From Apium graveolens (taxonomy: Eukaryota; Streptophyta; Magnoliopsida; Apiales; Apiaceae), in assembly GCF_009905375.1 (NCBI RefSeq), contig NC_133657.1, positions 63,736,503 through 63,800,502 of the forward strand: 64,000 nucleotides of DNA, in the 5' to 3' direction. Below the pieces are notes generated by a model. The model was not told the origin of the DNA, searched no databases, and saw nothing but the letters and a program-made list of their open reading frames with translations. Shown one piece after another: positions 33,892 to 46,553 of the stretch. The translations under genes were made by a program, and so were the position numbers. Positions within the stretch are counted from its first letter, which is position 1. Each line of letters starts with the position of its first letter.

Positions 33892-35299
33892 TGTTAGGTA
33901 ATGAATCACACAGAGGGGGTGAATGTGTTTTTGTGTTTTAATGCTTTTCTTGAACTATTTCGGTTGTGAAAAGTAAATCAAATCTTGTAGTGAAATGTGT
34001 TCATGCAAAAATTAAACATGCAATAATAAAGAACACAAATATTTCAAAACTCACCTAATTTTATATTAAAATTAAGAATATTTTGCTACAAAATTCCTAG
34101 GCTCTTTGTTGATAAAGAGCTTAGCTTCTTTCTTGAGAGAATATAAGAGTTCTTGATCTAAAAATTTTTACTTATAACAAAGGACCAGTGTTAACTTTAT
34201 AATTTAGTTAACTGCTGGTTTACACATTGTATAATAAGACATAATATTAACTTTAGTAAACTGTCACTTGTAATTTCCATTTTAGGAAAAGTATACCTTC
34301 CATTTCTGACTTAGCATATCTTTGCATAATATGTTAACTTTGATCTTCCTTTAGCAGTTAATCTTCACCTTTGATCTTGCACACTCTTCAAACTACTTTT
34401 TGTAGACTTGTCAATCTAGCTGTTTGGATTGTTTGTTGATTGTAAATCTTGGATATTGAACTGGTCTGCAATTTTGTACTTTGAGATTTTACCTCGAGAT
34501 CTCCAGTTTGATCTATAGAGAACTTGACATCTCGATAACTATATTGGCTTATCGAGATATCTAATACTCTATAGTTAATTTGACTTGTAGAGGTCTCTGA
34601 GTTCTCTATAAGAGAATTTGGTTTGTCGAGATCTCTAGCCTTCATATCTTCACTTTGACTTATCGATATCTCTGAGTTCTCTAGTGGCTTATTGACTTGT
34701 CGAAAACTCATAGTTCTCTAGTCAAATTTGACTTGTCGATAACTCAGAGTTCTCTAGTGAATTTTGGCTTATCGATAACTCAGAGTTCTCTAATAAATTT
34801 TGGCTTATCGATAACTCAGAGTTCTCTAATAAATTTTGACTTGTTGATAACTCTGAGTTCTCTAGTGAAGAAATGACTTGTCGATATCTCCAATCTTCAT
34901 GTCTTCAATTTGGTTTGTCGATATCTCTGAGTTCTCTAATAGCTTTTCTGAGTTCTCTATAAGTCATTCTGGAGTTCTCGAATGACGTCTCTATAACACT
35001 AAATATTTGACTTGTAGAGATCTTGACTTAGAACTTTTTTCCCAAAATAGATTTATTCAACTCCAAGCTTTTTCATAATTCTTCTGAGGCATGATCTTCT
35101 TGATCTTCTTGATCTTTTTTCAGATAAAATTCTTAAGCTTGATACTATTTAAAAGAAAAAGACTCAAGTCTGCTCTTTGACATTTTTACAGACTTTAAAT
35201 GTTAAAAATACAAAATGCAAACTAAGATTACAATACAACTTACTTAGGGTTGTCAATTTGACTTGGTCTTGTTAAAGTACAGGCATGTCTTGCACAACA
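33892..35299 (-). repeat. 3' LTR of element A
   Basis: 1,408 bp. In element sense it starts TGTTGTGCAAG and ends ACCTAACA. Its neighbour at 35300 is the polypurine tract. No second LTR is in the window, so the ends rest on TG/CA and the tract. Confidence 0.72.
34560..34990. repeat. Tandem ~36-bp repeats inside the LTR of A
   Basis: Units of the form (G/A)ACTT(G/A)TCGATAACTC followed by AGAGTTCTCTAGTGAATTT, with about nine GAGTTCTCT copies. The most regular stretch is 34735-34870, with 36-bp spacing. The same TCGA(G/T)A(A/T)(G/C)TC words recur at 61680-62100 near the other end of A. Confidence 0.75.
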
Positions 35300-35320
35300 A
35301 TCTCCCCAATTTGTGAGAAG
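35300..35320 (-). promoter_or_regulatory. Polypurine tract of element A
   Basis: Minus-strand CAAATTGGGGAGAT directly before the LTR start TGTTGTGC. This is the Sirevirus-like pattern also seen in C at 46554. Confidence 0.7.
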
Positions 35321-35590
35321 ATTGCTTAACATAAATTCATGCCTGTTAACAAGACTAATCCCAAGTTTAAAAATGGAAAATAAGACTTATATAAAAATTG
35401 ACACAATACAACAATTGTACATTAGATGATTTTGAGTTTGAGTATTTACAAGCATCGAGACAAAGATTGGAACTTCTGATTCTGCTCTAATGAGGTGTTT
35501 TAAATATACAAGAATTTCAAGCTCCTCTATAATTGGAGTTCCTATTAGAGCTTCTATCAGTTTGAGTATGTCTTGCTTTGGATAACCATC

Positions 35591-38380
35591 TTACATTTCA
35601 ATTCTGAATCTTGAAAATGAGCCAGCTTTTACATTTAGAAATCTTCCATCTTTGGAGATACTACTCATCCCTTTTACTTTAAGTTTTTCTGATCTTTTGA
35701 TATACATTTCAGTCTCCTTATCATACCTCATCTTTTTCTCCTCATATTCTGCTTTACTCCTTGTTCTCCTTTCCTCCCTTGCAATCAACCACTCAGCCAA
35801 CACTGATCTCCATGCTCTTGTAGCAGTATCCTTGTCTTTTAGCAAACTTATCACTCTCTTGATTTCTGTGGGAGAGAGAGAATCCATTAAAGCACAGCCA
35901 AGGAAAGTGAAGGACCCTTCTGTATAATAAATTCTGACTTTCTTTAAAGATACAATCCAGACTCTAACTATTTCCTCAGCTAGTTTTTGAAAATAATCTT
36001 CATCTGAGATGCACCAATTCAAGGGTAGAAAGTCATTTTGCTTCAAATATTTCCAGAGAGCCCTTTCAGTGACTTCTACTTTTTCTGTAGGCTTGACTTT
36101 TCTAGTTTTCTTCCCAACAGACTTGAAATTTTTTTTGAGTGATGGTTTGACAGAAGGTAAGGTTGAGATTTTCTTAAGAGATGTTTGGCTTGTGGTGATT
36201 GAAATTTTTAGAAAAGAGTTAGCAGTTTGTCTGTATAAAAATTTGGGCTTTGAGGTTTGAGGTGGTTTGATGTTTGAGGTTGTTGACTTTGAAGGTTGAA
36301 CTAAAGGTTGAGCTAATTATGTTTGGATTTTTAGGGTTTGGTGTGGTTCTGAGCCATCATGTCTTCTCTTGCTTCTTCTCTCACTTCTCCTCTTACTTTC
36401 AACATCCTTCTTTTCATCCTCCTTCCTCTCTCCACCTTTGCTTCCAGCTACCCTAGTGGATTGACTTGGATTTGAGCCAGAAGGTTTTTGATCATCTTTC
36501 TTCTGCTCATCATCATCCAAATTATCCTTGTTGATTTGAGTTTTGGGAAAGTTGGCTTCAGCATTTCTAAGATATCTCCCCAACAGCTTAATCATCTCTT
36601 CATCTTCAAAAGTCTTCTTCCTTTTTGTTTTCAACTCAGACTCCAGAGCATGATAAGCTTCTTGTTGGCCATGACACACTGCTTAGGTATTTGGAAGTGT
36701 TTGAAGTGTTTGGTGGTAGGACAGATGTATGCCACTCCCTTGCTAGGCTGTAGATAAGCTTCTAGAAAAGCAGCCACTTGTGCATTCTTCAATTCTGTTA
36801 GCAAAAGAGTGTCTTCAAGAATTACCATTATGACTTTGCTTATTAGAATGTCTAACTCGGATGCCCTCCTAGAAAAAAGATAGTTGAGGGAAACCTGCAT
36901 ACACCTGTCTACACCCGAGTCATTTATGTTGACCACTATCCTTCTTTCCTGAAAGTTGTCTTTTGTTGCCAAGATCACCCTTAGTGAGTTTATTGTCCTT
37001 TCCAAGGCTTTCTTGTAGGTGAAAAAATTGTCATTGAGAGAAGCCCTGAGTGCCTTAAGCAATTCATCAAATTCCCTGCTTAAACTAGGTCCCTCGGCTG
37101 CTTTAATAAGCCTCTCCATTCCAATATCAACTTCTTGAGTTAAGCTCTTTTCAGCACCTTAGACAAGTTGAGTAGATGATCTTGATTGTATTAGCCTAGC
37201 CTTTATCTCCCCCTTAGTCTTGTTGGCAGGCATGAGAAGGGGAGTAGGAATTTCAGGCCTCACAGCTTCAGGTAGTGCAGGCAGTGGAATATTGAGCTTA
37301 CCCATGATGGCCCCCAAAGCAACTGACTTTTGCATTTGTAGATGTTTGTAGGAGTCCACTAAGGATGGGATGTCTGCCTGTTGACTCTGCACCAGTGTGG
37401 TGAGAGCATGCACTTGAGCTGTGAGCTGATCATTTGATGTTTGCAGTGTAGAGACTTGTTGTGAAGTGCTTGAATTTGAAGATTTGTTGAAGTAGATGTA
37501 GATGGATGAGAGCTTGATGTAGAGATAGCAGTAGATGGTCCAAATGTAGTTTGCATAACTTCTTGAATTTCATCCATGACTAGAGGTGAAGGAGTGTATC
37601 TTGCAGTGTGCATTTGATCCAACTTCAACCTTGTATCATTGGATTTAGCAATGTGATCTTGAACTACTTTGTGCAAGGCTACTAAGGATTCTTTTAGCTG
37701 ATTTACACTCTAATCAACTCCACCAAGATCATACCTTGACATTTGTTTTGAGAAGATTTTGAATTTCTTTTTGATCTCAGTTTGAGAGGGGATGATTTGG
37801 TTCATCTTTTCCCTAACCATTTTCATTATCTTGTCCTGATGTCCATTCAATGTGATTTGAAGTGCTTTTCCAAAGTTATGGAAAGCCTTGATTTGAGCTT
37901 TATAGACATCATTGATGGCATCATACACCTCTTGTAGAGTTAGGGATCTGGCATTCCTTCCCAGAATTGTAATGTACTATTCCCTAAACTTGGCCAGCAG
38001 AGCATCCATTTCAATGGTGAAGTCCTTATCTAGCCAGACATCACAGTTGGCATCCTGACCAGCTTCATCAACAATCTTTGCTTGATTTTCTTCAACATCA
38101 GCCTGGTAGGTGAGCATGATAGCTTGGTAGTCCTGGTTGGATATATTTGATGTGAGTAGTTGTTGGGATATCTGTGCAAGGCCTCCAAGTTGATCAATTC
38201 TAAGATCTTCAATGGTGGAAGGTTGGTGTGTGGTTTCCTGAAGCCACTGGGAGATTAAGTGTTGTTGTTGAGGTTGTGAGGTGGATCGTTGAGAGTCAGA
38301 ACCACCTGTGACTGAAGTGACAGTTTTACTCACAGATTGCTCTGTGGTTTATGACCAGTTGTTGTTCCTCACATGAAGTG
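35591..38380 (-). pseudogene. Large 3' ORF of A, C-terminal part, decayed
   Basis: Minus-strand frames 38333-37977, 37928-37710 and 37676-37359 share one frame and are parted by TAG or TAA codons. Frames 37413-37159 and 37119-36631 follow after a shift, and 36679-36317 and 36046-35591 after another. The protein is hydrophilic, with Gln/Ser-rich linkers, helical Lys/Glu-rich stretches and a basic C-terminal part (for example EERRTRSKAEYEEKK). I recognise no named domain and no clear membrane segment, so the name envelope-like, used for ORFs at this place in Sireviruses, is not supported here. It continues into 59673-61561 beyond element B. Confidence 0.6.
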
Positions 38381-38385
38381 GGAAC
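38381..38385. repeat. Target duplication of element B, left copy
   Basis: GGAAC, repeated at 59668-59672. Joining the flanks restores continuous A sequence. Confidence 0.88.
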
Positions 38386-40095
38386 TGAAAGAGATATGTC
38401 CTAAGTCCAATCATGTATGAGAATTTAGGAATAACTTTTATGTAATCTGTTTTGATTTCATTGATATTTATAAAAGACTTGTTTTGTTTTTATTGCGGGC
38501 TCTATCTATTTAAATGTTTAAATAAGATATACCACAGTTTAGAGTAAAGTTTTTTATGGATTGTGATGAGCTCATAATAATGAGACCTAAAAGATGATAA
38601 CTCTAAACTTAAATAGTTCCTGGTCATAGGATTACTAACTGGTAATTAATAATCTGCAAAGATCGGTACATATTATGCTTGCTTCATTATGAAGGATGTC
38701 TATTCTCATAGACATTTGTGTGGTGACACTATAGCTTGTATGTAGGTGCTTATTATAGAATAAGTTCACTGAGCATGACTCACACAGCTGAACAACTGAT
38801 GGAGTTCACTCACGTGTCAGTAGTTGTTCACATAGTGATAGTTGTACAAGTATCCTTAGACTTGAGGTCATCATAGTCATCTTGTGTACACTGAACTATG
38901 CTTTGGTTTAGTTCTTAGTCTCAAGGAACAATTATAAGGGCTCTACTGGGTATAGGAATTTGTACACGAAGATAGTGCATGATAAATAAAGGATCTACCC
39001 CTTCCAGTGTAGGAAGAGAATGTTCAATGCTGATCCACTTATGTTAGTTCAGGAATCTCTGGCCAGAGTGAATGAAATTAGAAAGGAGTTTCTAATTTAC
39101 ATTAAATAGAACTAAGCATAGTGAATGGGAAAGCAAGTGATTAAATAAGATAGGCTTGACACAAGTTTCATGCCTTGTGTTTAATCATGACATTGTAGGG
39201 TAGAAGAAATTAATTGTACGGTAACTACTCACTGAATAGGTTCTTGGTATTCTAAGCAGTGAATTCGTATTATCCGGATAGTCGCGATATGCTGAGAAGT
39301 ACCCCTCACGATGTAGAATAAATATGATTAATTAATTAATCATATTTAATAAATTAGAGAATTTATATAAATAATGATAAAATAGTTTTATTATTATTTA
39401 TTTTTATTACCGGCTTAATATTGAACCTACAGGGTCACACCATAAAAGAGAATGATTTAATAGTGGAGAAATTAATTAATAATGGCTGATAATTATTTAT
39501 TTATGAAATAAATAATTAATTGGAAAATTTAATAATTGATTAAATGAGATTTAATTGATTATAAATTATTTAAGAAAAAGTTCTTAATATTATTAATTAA
39601 GAATTTAATTTTTGGAAATTAAATCAAGTGAGAGAATTATTTCTAAAGTGTTTAGAAAAAGGATTTATAATTAAAAGGTGTTTTAATTATTAGTGAGAAT
39701 AATAAAGGGTTAATAATAATAATATTTTATGGGAAAATTTTCAGCTGAAATTTTTGCCTATAAATATACTATTATAGACCCTATTTTTGCCTCAACCAAA
39801 AAGATTTACAAAACCCTAATTCTCTCCATCTCCTCCTCCTTCATTACATCATTTTCTTGGTGGATACCGGTGGAGTGCTTCACACTTGAGGAGCAGCTGC
39901 TAAGGATCTCCGTTCATCGTTTTTGGATCGCCATTAAAGACCTCCATCTTTCCATTAACGTAAAGCTTCTTAAGGTAAACATACTGAACTACGAATTAAA
40001 TATTATTTTTCGAATGGATCCTGCGGAGGGTTTCGGTTTTTTTTCTAAGATTTAAATTTACATTTTTGTTGTATTTATGTGCTAAAAACCCTTCA
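38386..40095 (+). repeat. 5' LTR of element B
   Basis: 1,710 bp, TGAAAGAGATATG to AACCCTTCA. A TATA box, TATAAATA, lies at 39759-39766, followed by a CT-rich stretch. The 5' LTR and the two pieces of the 3' LTR differ at scattered positions, clearly more than the LTRs of D. Confidence 0.93.
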
Positions 40096-40096
40096 A

Positions 40097-40109
40097 TGGC
40101 ATCAGAGCT
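40097..40109 (+). promoter_or_regulatory. Primer binding site of B
   Basis: TGGCATCAGAGCT, one base after the LTR. It is a variant of the initiator Met site with C in place of T at the fourth base. Confidence 0.85.
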
Positions 40110-41874
40110 ACTTGCGAAAAGTTTTTAATTCGTTTATGTGTTTAACTGTTTTCGATATATGAGCATATACGTGATTCACCATGATTTGATGTTGATATAA
40201 TATGCTTATATATGTATGGTTTTGAATATATGATATTCATGTGAGTTGTATAATCATAAGATGATTATCTAATCTGTATATATACTGATATATACATGAT
40301 TTATGTTTGTTCTAATTATGAGAATCATATTAGATACGGATTCTGAATTGGTTGCTGCAGATTTGCTAAAATCTGGGTCTGGTGTCCGATTTACGCAAAA
40401 GAATACCCTATTCCATAGGTAAACGAGCGTCTGAACAAAAATAATAGCTAAAGCTATCCACGACTCGTCTGTAAGGCGTTTGACGTCGTTTACTGCCCGT
40501 AAACAGTGATTCTTATTTTTCTGATTTGATTCTGATTTTTCTGATTTTTGTCATATTTTTTTTTATGATTAGATCATGTATAATATGATATGTTAAGATT
40601 AGATTGTGTGTTTTAAAATGCTTTTATGTGTTGTATGAGCATGGTGGATGGTTATGGCCTTTCGACCTTAGTGTAATGGTTTTGGTTTTGGTTTTAAATA
40701 CGACTTGCATGTCGTTAATCTTTGTAATCATAAATCTCGAATGTAACTCGATTTATTCTTGTAAGTTCATTAGATTAGTTTTACTTTCAATCATGTAATG
40801 TAATTGAAGACTCAAGAAGGCTATCCAATGGAGGTGATACAAAGAAGAAGATGAGGCATACAAGAAGTCTAAAAAAATGAAGACTTATGTAATAAGTAGT
40901 TGTATTTATTTCCATCACCATATTAGATTGACCTTGATCTTTATCATGAGCTTGATAAAGATCACATAGGATGGGGCCATTACCAAACACATTTACTTTA
41001 TTGCACTTTACATTTACTTGTTTATTTAATTTTATATATGAGATATATGCCTATGTTTACCATGCGATGATAGATTTAGGTGAACTTAAATCAATATAAG
41101 GCGTGCTCTAGAAAATCTAGAATAAGAATCGTTTCTTGCCTTAACAATAAATATTATGAATACGATCATGAGATTCTTGTGTTTATGAAACACGTAATTG
41201 AATATGAATTTTCAATATTGAGAGAAAGGATGATTCTGTCAACAATAGATTTCTATCTGTAAGAAAGGGTTATTAAGTGACGCCTCTTGACAATGCTTCA
41301 CCCGATCTGGGAATCATCTGATTATCGATTATTGATTTGAAATATTTAATTTAAAAGGAAGAATCTCTTTATAATATGATTATGATTGTAACATAATATA
41401 ATCCCTCTAAAATTAAATAATATCAAGTAGTAATTGGCCAATGACACAACGGGCTTGTGTCGGTCATAGCCTTCCAACATTGTAGAAAATGGTTCTTATT
41501 TTTAAATCATTGTCGTTTTGTGCTACAGCCGAGGGCTTTGATTTTGAAATAAGAAATACTTGTCTATTACATAGAGATGTGTACATTGAATTAGAATCTA
41601 AAGGTCGGTACGTGCTACAGCCGTGGGCCGTTGGAGACTGATTCAAGTGTACGAAATGTTGGGTTAGACTTGACTTAGAATATTGAGTTTGTCGTGCCAC
41701 AGCCGAGGTTGTGTGATGGAATGTAGGATCCCTATTCCCACTAGCATTATGAATGCTTAATTTTCACTTAGGGGGTTGAAAAAATTAGATAAACTAGTGG
41801 GAGACACTTATGAATAAAGACCTGATTCATATAGTATTTTGAAATGAAATTGAATATTTGCTAAGTGTTGTTAT
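40110..41874 (+). other. Untranslated leader of element B
   Basis: About 1.77 kb with no credible coding frame between primer site and gag. It contains splice-like signals but nothing decisive. Three copies of GTGC(T/C)ACAGCCG(A/T)GG stand at 41520, 41612 and 41694. Confidence 0.6.
41520..41708 (+). repeat. Triple GTGCYACAGCCGWGG motif
   Basis: Copies at 41520-41535, 41612-41627 and 41694-41708, spaced 92 and 82 bp. They stand about 170-350 bp before the gag start and are the most GC-rich words in an AT-rich leader. Confidence 0.6.
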
Positions 41875-42516
41875 GTGTTTATCATTTACAGATTTACTAT
41901 ATTCGTCATGTCTTCTACACTATCACTCCGGAGCATACTAGATGCTCACAAGGTGACTGGTCCTAATTTAGCTGTTTGTTTTCACTGTAATAAGTTGGGG
42001 CACTGGAAGAGGAACTGCAAGGTTTACCTTGCAGAATTGAAGAAGAAGAAGGGTAGTAAGACTACCGCTTCTAATTCAGGCATGTTCATGATCGAATTTA
42101 ATATGTCACTAGGTCAAATTTCTACTTGGGTATTAGATACTGCCTGTGGTTCTCATATTTACAATTCGTTGCAAGGACTAAAGGGAAGTAGGACTCTTGA
42201 AAAAGATGAGGTGATTCTACGTATGGCCAATGGAGCAAGGGTTGCGGCCATATCTGTAGGATCATTTAGTTTACATATGCCTACGGGCAAGTCTATTATT
42301 TTGAATAATTGTTATTACGTTCCCTCTATTGTGAGGAATATTGTTTCTATTCCTATGTTGGATGTGGATGGTTTTTTATTTATTATTAAGAATAATGAAT
42401 GTTCTATCCTTAGAGATAATGTTCTTTTTGGACGTGACATTTTAAATAATGGTCTGTATGTATGTTACGTAGAGCATTATTTACTTCAGATTGAACAAAC
42501 TAATAAAATAAAATGA
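41875..42516 (+). pseudogene. gag-protease of B with gag core deleted
   Basis: The likely true start is the ATG at 41908 (MSSTLSLRSILDAHKVTGPN), the usual start of copia gag. It jumps after about 20 residues straight to the CCHC knuckle (CFHCNKLGHWKRNC), so most of gag is missing without loss of frame. The protease has WVLDTACGSH, with Thr-Ala in place of the usual Ser-Gly of DSG, so the catalytic motif is altered. A TGA at 42514-42516 ends the frame, and integrase sequence continues in the same frame. Confidence 0.85.
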
Positions 42517-43098
42517 AATGATGAAAATCTGACCTATTTATGGCACCGCAGGCTAGGTCATATTAGTGAAAATAGACTGCGGACATTGCATAAGGAAGGG
42601 TTACTTGACCCCTTTGATTTTGAATCATATCCTACATGCGAGTCTTGTCTATTGGGTAAAATGACCAAATCTCCATTTAGTGGACATGGAGAGAGGGCTG
42701 CAGATTTGCTAGGATTGGTACACACAGATGTATGTGGACCAATGTCTACCCAAGCCATGGGTGGATTTTCGTACTTCATTACTTTCATAGATGATAGATC
42801 TAGATTCAGATATGTGTATTTGATGAAACACAAGTCTGAAGCCTTTGAAAAGTTCAAAAAAATTAAACATGAAGTGGAGAAACAAACTAAACACAGTATT
42901 ATAACTCTTCGATCAGATCGAGGTGGTGAATACTTGAATGGAGAGTTTCTATATTATCTCAAAGAAAATGGTATCGTCTCCCCGTGGACTCCTCCATATA
43001 CTACACAGATAAATGGGGTATCTGAAAGGAGAAATCGAACTTTGTTAGACATGGTTCGGTCCATGATGAGCTATATGAATCTTCCAGTATTCCTATAG
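42517..43098 (+). pseudogene. Integrase of B, N-terminal and core part
   Basis: In frame with the gag-protease. The pre-integrase zinc region reads LWHRRLGHIS and CESCLLGKM. The core has Asp in HTDVCGPM, Asp in RSDRGGEY and Glu in GVSERRNR, the copia D,D,E set. A TAG at 43096-43098 interrupts the frame where related proteins usually have Trp. Confidence 0.9.
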
Positions 43099-44280
43099 GG
43101 TTATGCATTGGAAACCTCGACATATTTACTGAATAAGGTGCCTTCCAAATCTGTTCCTCAAACACCATATGAGATATGGAAAGAAAGGAAACCGAGTCTT
43201 AAACACGTTAAGATTTGGGGATATCCAGCTTATGTCAAGAAACTTGACCCAGATAAGCTGGAATCTCGATCCGTAAAATATAATTTTGTGGGATATCCTA
43301 AAGAGACTTTGGGGTATTACTTTTACACCGATCATCGGGTGTTTGTCTCCAGACATGCTACCTTCTTGGAAAAGGAGTTTATCCTTGAAGGAAACAGTGG
43401 GAGCAAAGTTGAACTTGATGAAGTTCAAGAAGCAAAAACTACTACGGATCAAGTGGAAACACCTATTGAGACTGAACAACCTTCTATGGAACATCCCATT
43501 CGTAGGACATGGAGAGTGTCTCGCCAACCTGAGAGGTATTATGGCCTTGTCATTAAGAATGACAATGAGTTGTCAATCATTGATGATGATGACCCTGTGA
43601 CCTATAAAGAGGCTATGAGTAGTGTTGACTCAGAGAAATGGCATAGTGCCATGAAATCTGAAATGGAATCTATGTATACCAACCAAGTATGGACTCTGGT
43701 TGAGGCGCCTGAAGGTGTTAAGCCTATTGGGTGCAAGTGGGTATACAAAAGAAATATTGGAGCAGATGGCCAGGTGGAGACCTATAAGGCCAGGCTCGTG
43801 ACAAAAGGATTCAAAAAAAGGCAAGGGATTGACTTTGATGAAAATTTTTTGCCTGTAGCCCTGTTAAAATCAATTCGGATTTTGCTTGCGATTGCTGCTT
43901 ACTACGACTATGAGATGTGGAATATGGACGTGAAAATGGCCTTCCTCAATGGGGAACTTGAGGAGGAAGTGTATGTGACACAGCCAGAGGGTTTTCTTTC
44001 CAAGGGAAATGAACACCTAGTGTGTAAGCTGCTGCGAACCATATATGGTTTAAGACAAACTTCTCGTAGATGGAACATCCGTTTTGATGAGACAATCAAA
44101 GAGTTTGGTTTTATCAAAAACATAGATGAACCATGTGTCTACAAGAAGGTTAGTGGGAGCCCGGTAACATTTCTTGTATTGTATGTGGATGAGATACTTC
44201 TTATAGGAAATGATATACTGATGCTACAATCAGTCAAAGTATGGCTATCAAAGAACTTCACCATGAAGGACTTGGGATAA
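43099..44280 (+). pseudogene. Integrase C-terminus and reverse transcriptase of B
   Basis: Same frame as the previous piece. The integrase tail (IWKERKPSLKH, KIWGYPAYVK) is followed by RT with WTLVEAPEGVKPIGCKWV, KARLVTKGF and the WNMDVKMAFLNG block. The catalytic box reads LYVDEILL, not YVDD, so the second catalytic Asp is Glu. A TAA at 44278-44280 ends the frame after KDLG. Confidence 0.9.
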
Positions 44281-44824
44281 GCATCCTATATTCTCGGTAT
44301 AAAGATCTATAGAGATAGATCTAGAAGAATGATAGGTCTTACCCAGGGTACATACATTCAGAAAGTGCTTAAAAGGTTTAGCATGGAAAACTCCAAAAGA
44401 GGTCTCATACCGATGAGTCATGGAGTGTCCCTTTCCGAAAAAATTCTCCTAAGACACCTGAGGAAAGAGAGCGTATGAGTAAGATTCCTTATGCTTCAGT
44501 AATAGGATCTATCATGTACGTGATGTTGTGTACAAGGCCTGATGTTGCTTATTCAATTAGTGTGACGAGCAGATATCAGTCCAATCCAGGTGAAGACCAC
44601 TGAAAAGCAGTGAAAAACATCCTTAAGTACTTGCGAAGGACTCAGGAAATTTTTCTTGTTTTTGGTGGTGAATCTGAGTTGAAAATAGAGGAGATGTCAA
44701 CATCGAGAGAGTTGACACACATAATAACATAGCGGACCCACTCACAAAGCCACTTTCTCAGAGTCACTTTGATCGTCATAAAGACAAGATGGGTATTAGA
44801 TACCAACGTGATTGGCTTTAGTAC
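44281..44824 (+). pseudogene. Remnant of RT end and RNase H of B
   Basis: The frame continues as ASYILGIKIYRD, then shifts near 44440 and reads RERMSKIPYASVIGS and TRPDVAYSISV, with a TGA where Trp is usual (DH-stop-KAVK). After GGESELK most of RNase H is deleted; only the last part before the polypurine tract remains. Confidence 0.8.
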
Positions 44825-44835
44825 AAGTGGGAGAT
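44825..44835 (+). promoter_or_regulatory. Polypurine tract of B
   Basis: AAGTGGGAGAT directly before the 3' LTR start at 44836. Confidence 0.8.
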
Positions 44836-45535
44836 TGAAAGAGATATGTCCTAAGTCCAATCATTTATGAGGATTTAGGAATAACTTTTATGTAATCTAT
44901 TTTGATTTCATTGATATTAATAAAAGACTTGTTTTGTTTTTATTACGGGCTCTATCTATTTAAATGTTTAAATAGGATATACCACAGTTTAGAGTAAAGC
45001 TTTTTATGGATTGTGATGTGATCATAATAATGAGACCTAAAAGATGATAACTCTAAACTTAAATAGTTCCTGGTCGTAGGATTACTTACTGGTAATTAAT
45101 AATCCGCAAAGATCGGTACATACGATGCTTGCTTCATTATGAAGGATGTTTGTTCTCATAGACATTTGTGTGGTGACACTATAGCTAGTATGTAGGTGCT
45201 TATTATAGAATAAGTTCACTGAACATGACTCACACAGCTGAACAACTGATGGAGTTCACTCACGTGTCAGCAGTTGTTCACATAGTGATAGTTGTACAAG
45301 TATCCTTAGACTTGAGGTCATCATAGTCATCTTGTGTACACTGAACTATGCTTTGGTTTAGTTCTTAGTCTGAAGGGATAATTATAAGGGCTCTACTAGG
45401 TATAGGAATTTGTACACGAAGATAGTGTATGATCAATAAAGGATCTACCCCTTGCAGTGTAGGAAGAGAATGTTCAATGCTGATCCACTTATGTTAGTTC
45501 AGGAATCTCTGGCCAGAGTGAATGAAATTAGAAAG
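44836..45535 (+). repeat. 3' LTR of B, left piece
   Basis: The first 700 bp of the LTR, interrupted by element C. Together with 58660-59667 it makes 1,708 bp, against 1,710 bp for the 5' LTR. Confidence 0.92.
45531..45535. repeat. Target duplication of element C, left copy
   Basis: GAAAG, repeated at 58655-58659. The intact 5' LTR of B has the empty site ATTAGAAAGGAG near 39085. Confidence 0.92.
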
Positions 45536-46553
45536 TGTTAGTCCCTTAACAATATAGCAAGAATTACAGAAGGGGGTTGAATGGAATTCTTGAACCTTTT
45601 TCTCAAAATAAAAATGTTCAACTCGAATATAGATATAATGTTTTGATTAGCACAATGCGGAATAGAAACTTAATTGAATCAAAACATAAGTAATTAAAAA
45701 CAAGAGTCTTTAAAAACTTTCTGGTGGATTTAAACAATTTCACCAGAGATATATATAATATATTGAGAGGACTCTGTGTGCAGGAATGCTCACAGCTACT
45801 TACAAAATGGAACTACTGAGAATACAGGAAATGCTAATGATTCTGCTTACAAAGATTTCTCTATTTTTGTTTCTCAGCTATCTCAGTTTTTCTATTTGCT
45901 ACTCTCTTGGTTTATATAATACCAAGATTACAAAGTCAAAAAGACTGAACAAATATAAAAACTATCAATCTTAAGCTTTGCTGCTTTTCGTCCTCTATTA
46001 CCCAGTTAATGGGCTTCCACAGTGTGTATGTATACATCTCGACGGCTGTGTGTCAGCTTTCACTGTTCAACTGCTGTTTGAATTCTTCATATGATCATCC
46101 GTCGACTTTCAGAACATCCGTTGATGGTTTAATTGATCATCCGTCGACGGCTATATTAAACATCCGTTGATAGTCATTTGATCATCTGTCGATGGCTTTG
46201 TTAATCATCCGTCGGTAGCTATTTTGGCACTTGACTCTATTTCACTTATGCAGAATTACAAGATATCATTTATGTACAATTAATCAACCTATTCTGCATA
46301 TCTAGTTAAAGTCAACATGACTTATATGCTACTACAGATTCTATACAAAGGTGCATACATAACTGTGCTACAAACTTATTATTACATAAGCTACTCACTC
46401 GATGGATAATAAGTTAATCATCCGTCGGGACTATAATAAGTTATCCATCGGGACTATAATTCTTATTCGTTGAGTGCTACATAATTTCACTAAGTAAAAT
46501 CTACTTAGATGTTTTGTTTATGAAATCATTAAGTACACAATATATGCTCAACA
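45536..46553 (-). repeat. 3' LTR of element C
   Basis: 1,018 bp. The promoter TATA (ATTATATAAACC on minus) lies near 45910-45922. The LTR holds about ten copies of the word CATCCGT(C/T)GA or close variants, at 46090-46215 and 46395-46480. Confidence 0.93.

Noticed and set aside
34388..34711. A 107-codon minus-strand ORF in the LTR of A with Ser/Gln repeats
   Set aside because: It is the translation of the tandem DNA repeats, not a gene.
34560..34990. CRISPR-like regular repeats
   Set aside because: This is a plant LTR; the spacers are near-repeats of each other, and units diverge gradually as in a minisatellite.
39729..40055. A 105-108 codon ORF in both LTR copies of B (also 59303-59620)
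   Set aside because: It overlaps the TATA box and leader; no codon or domain evidence supports it.
45786..45974. A 62-codon ORF in both LTRs of C
   Set aside because: It runs against the element strand across the promoter; chance frame in a repeat.
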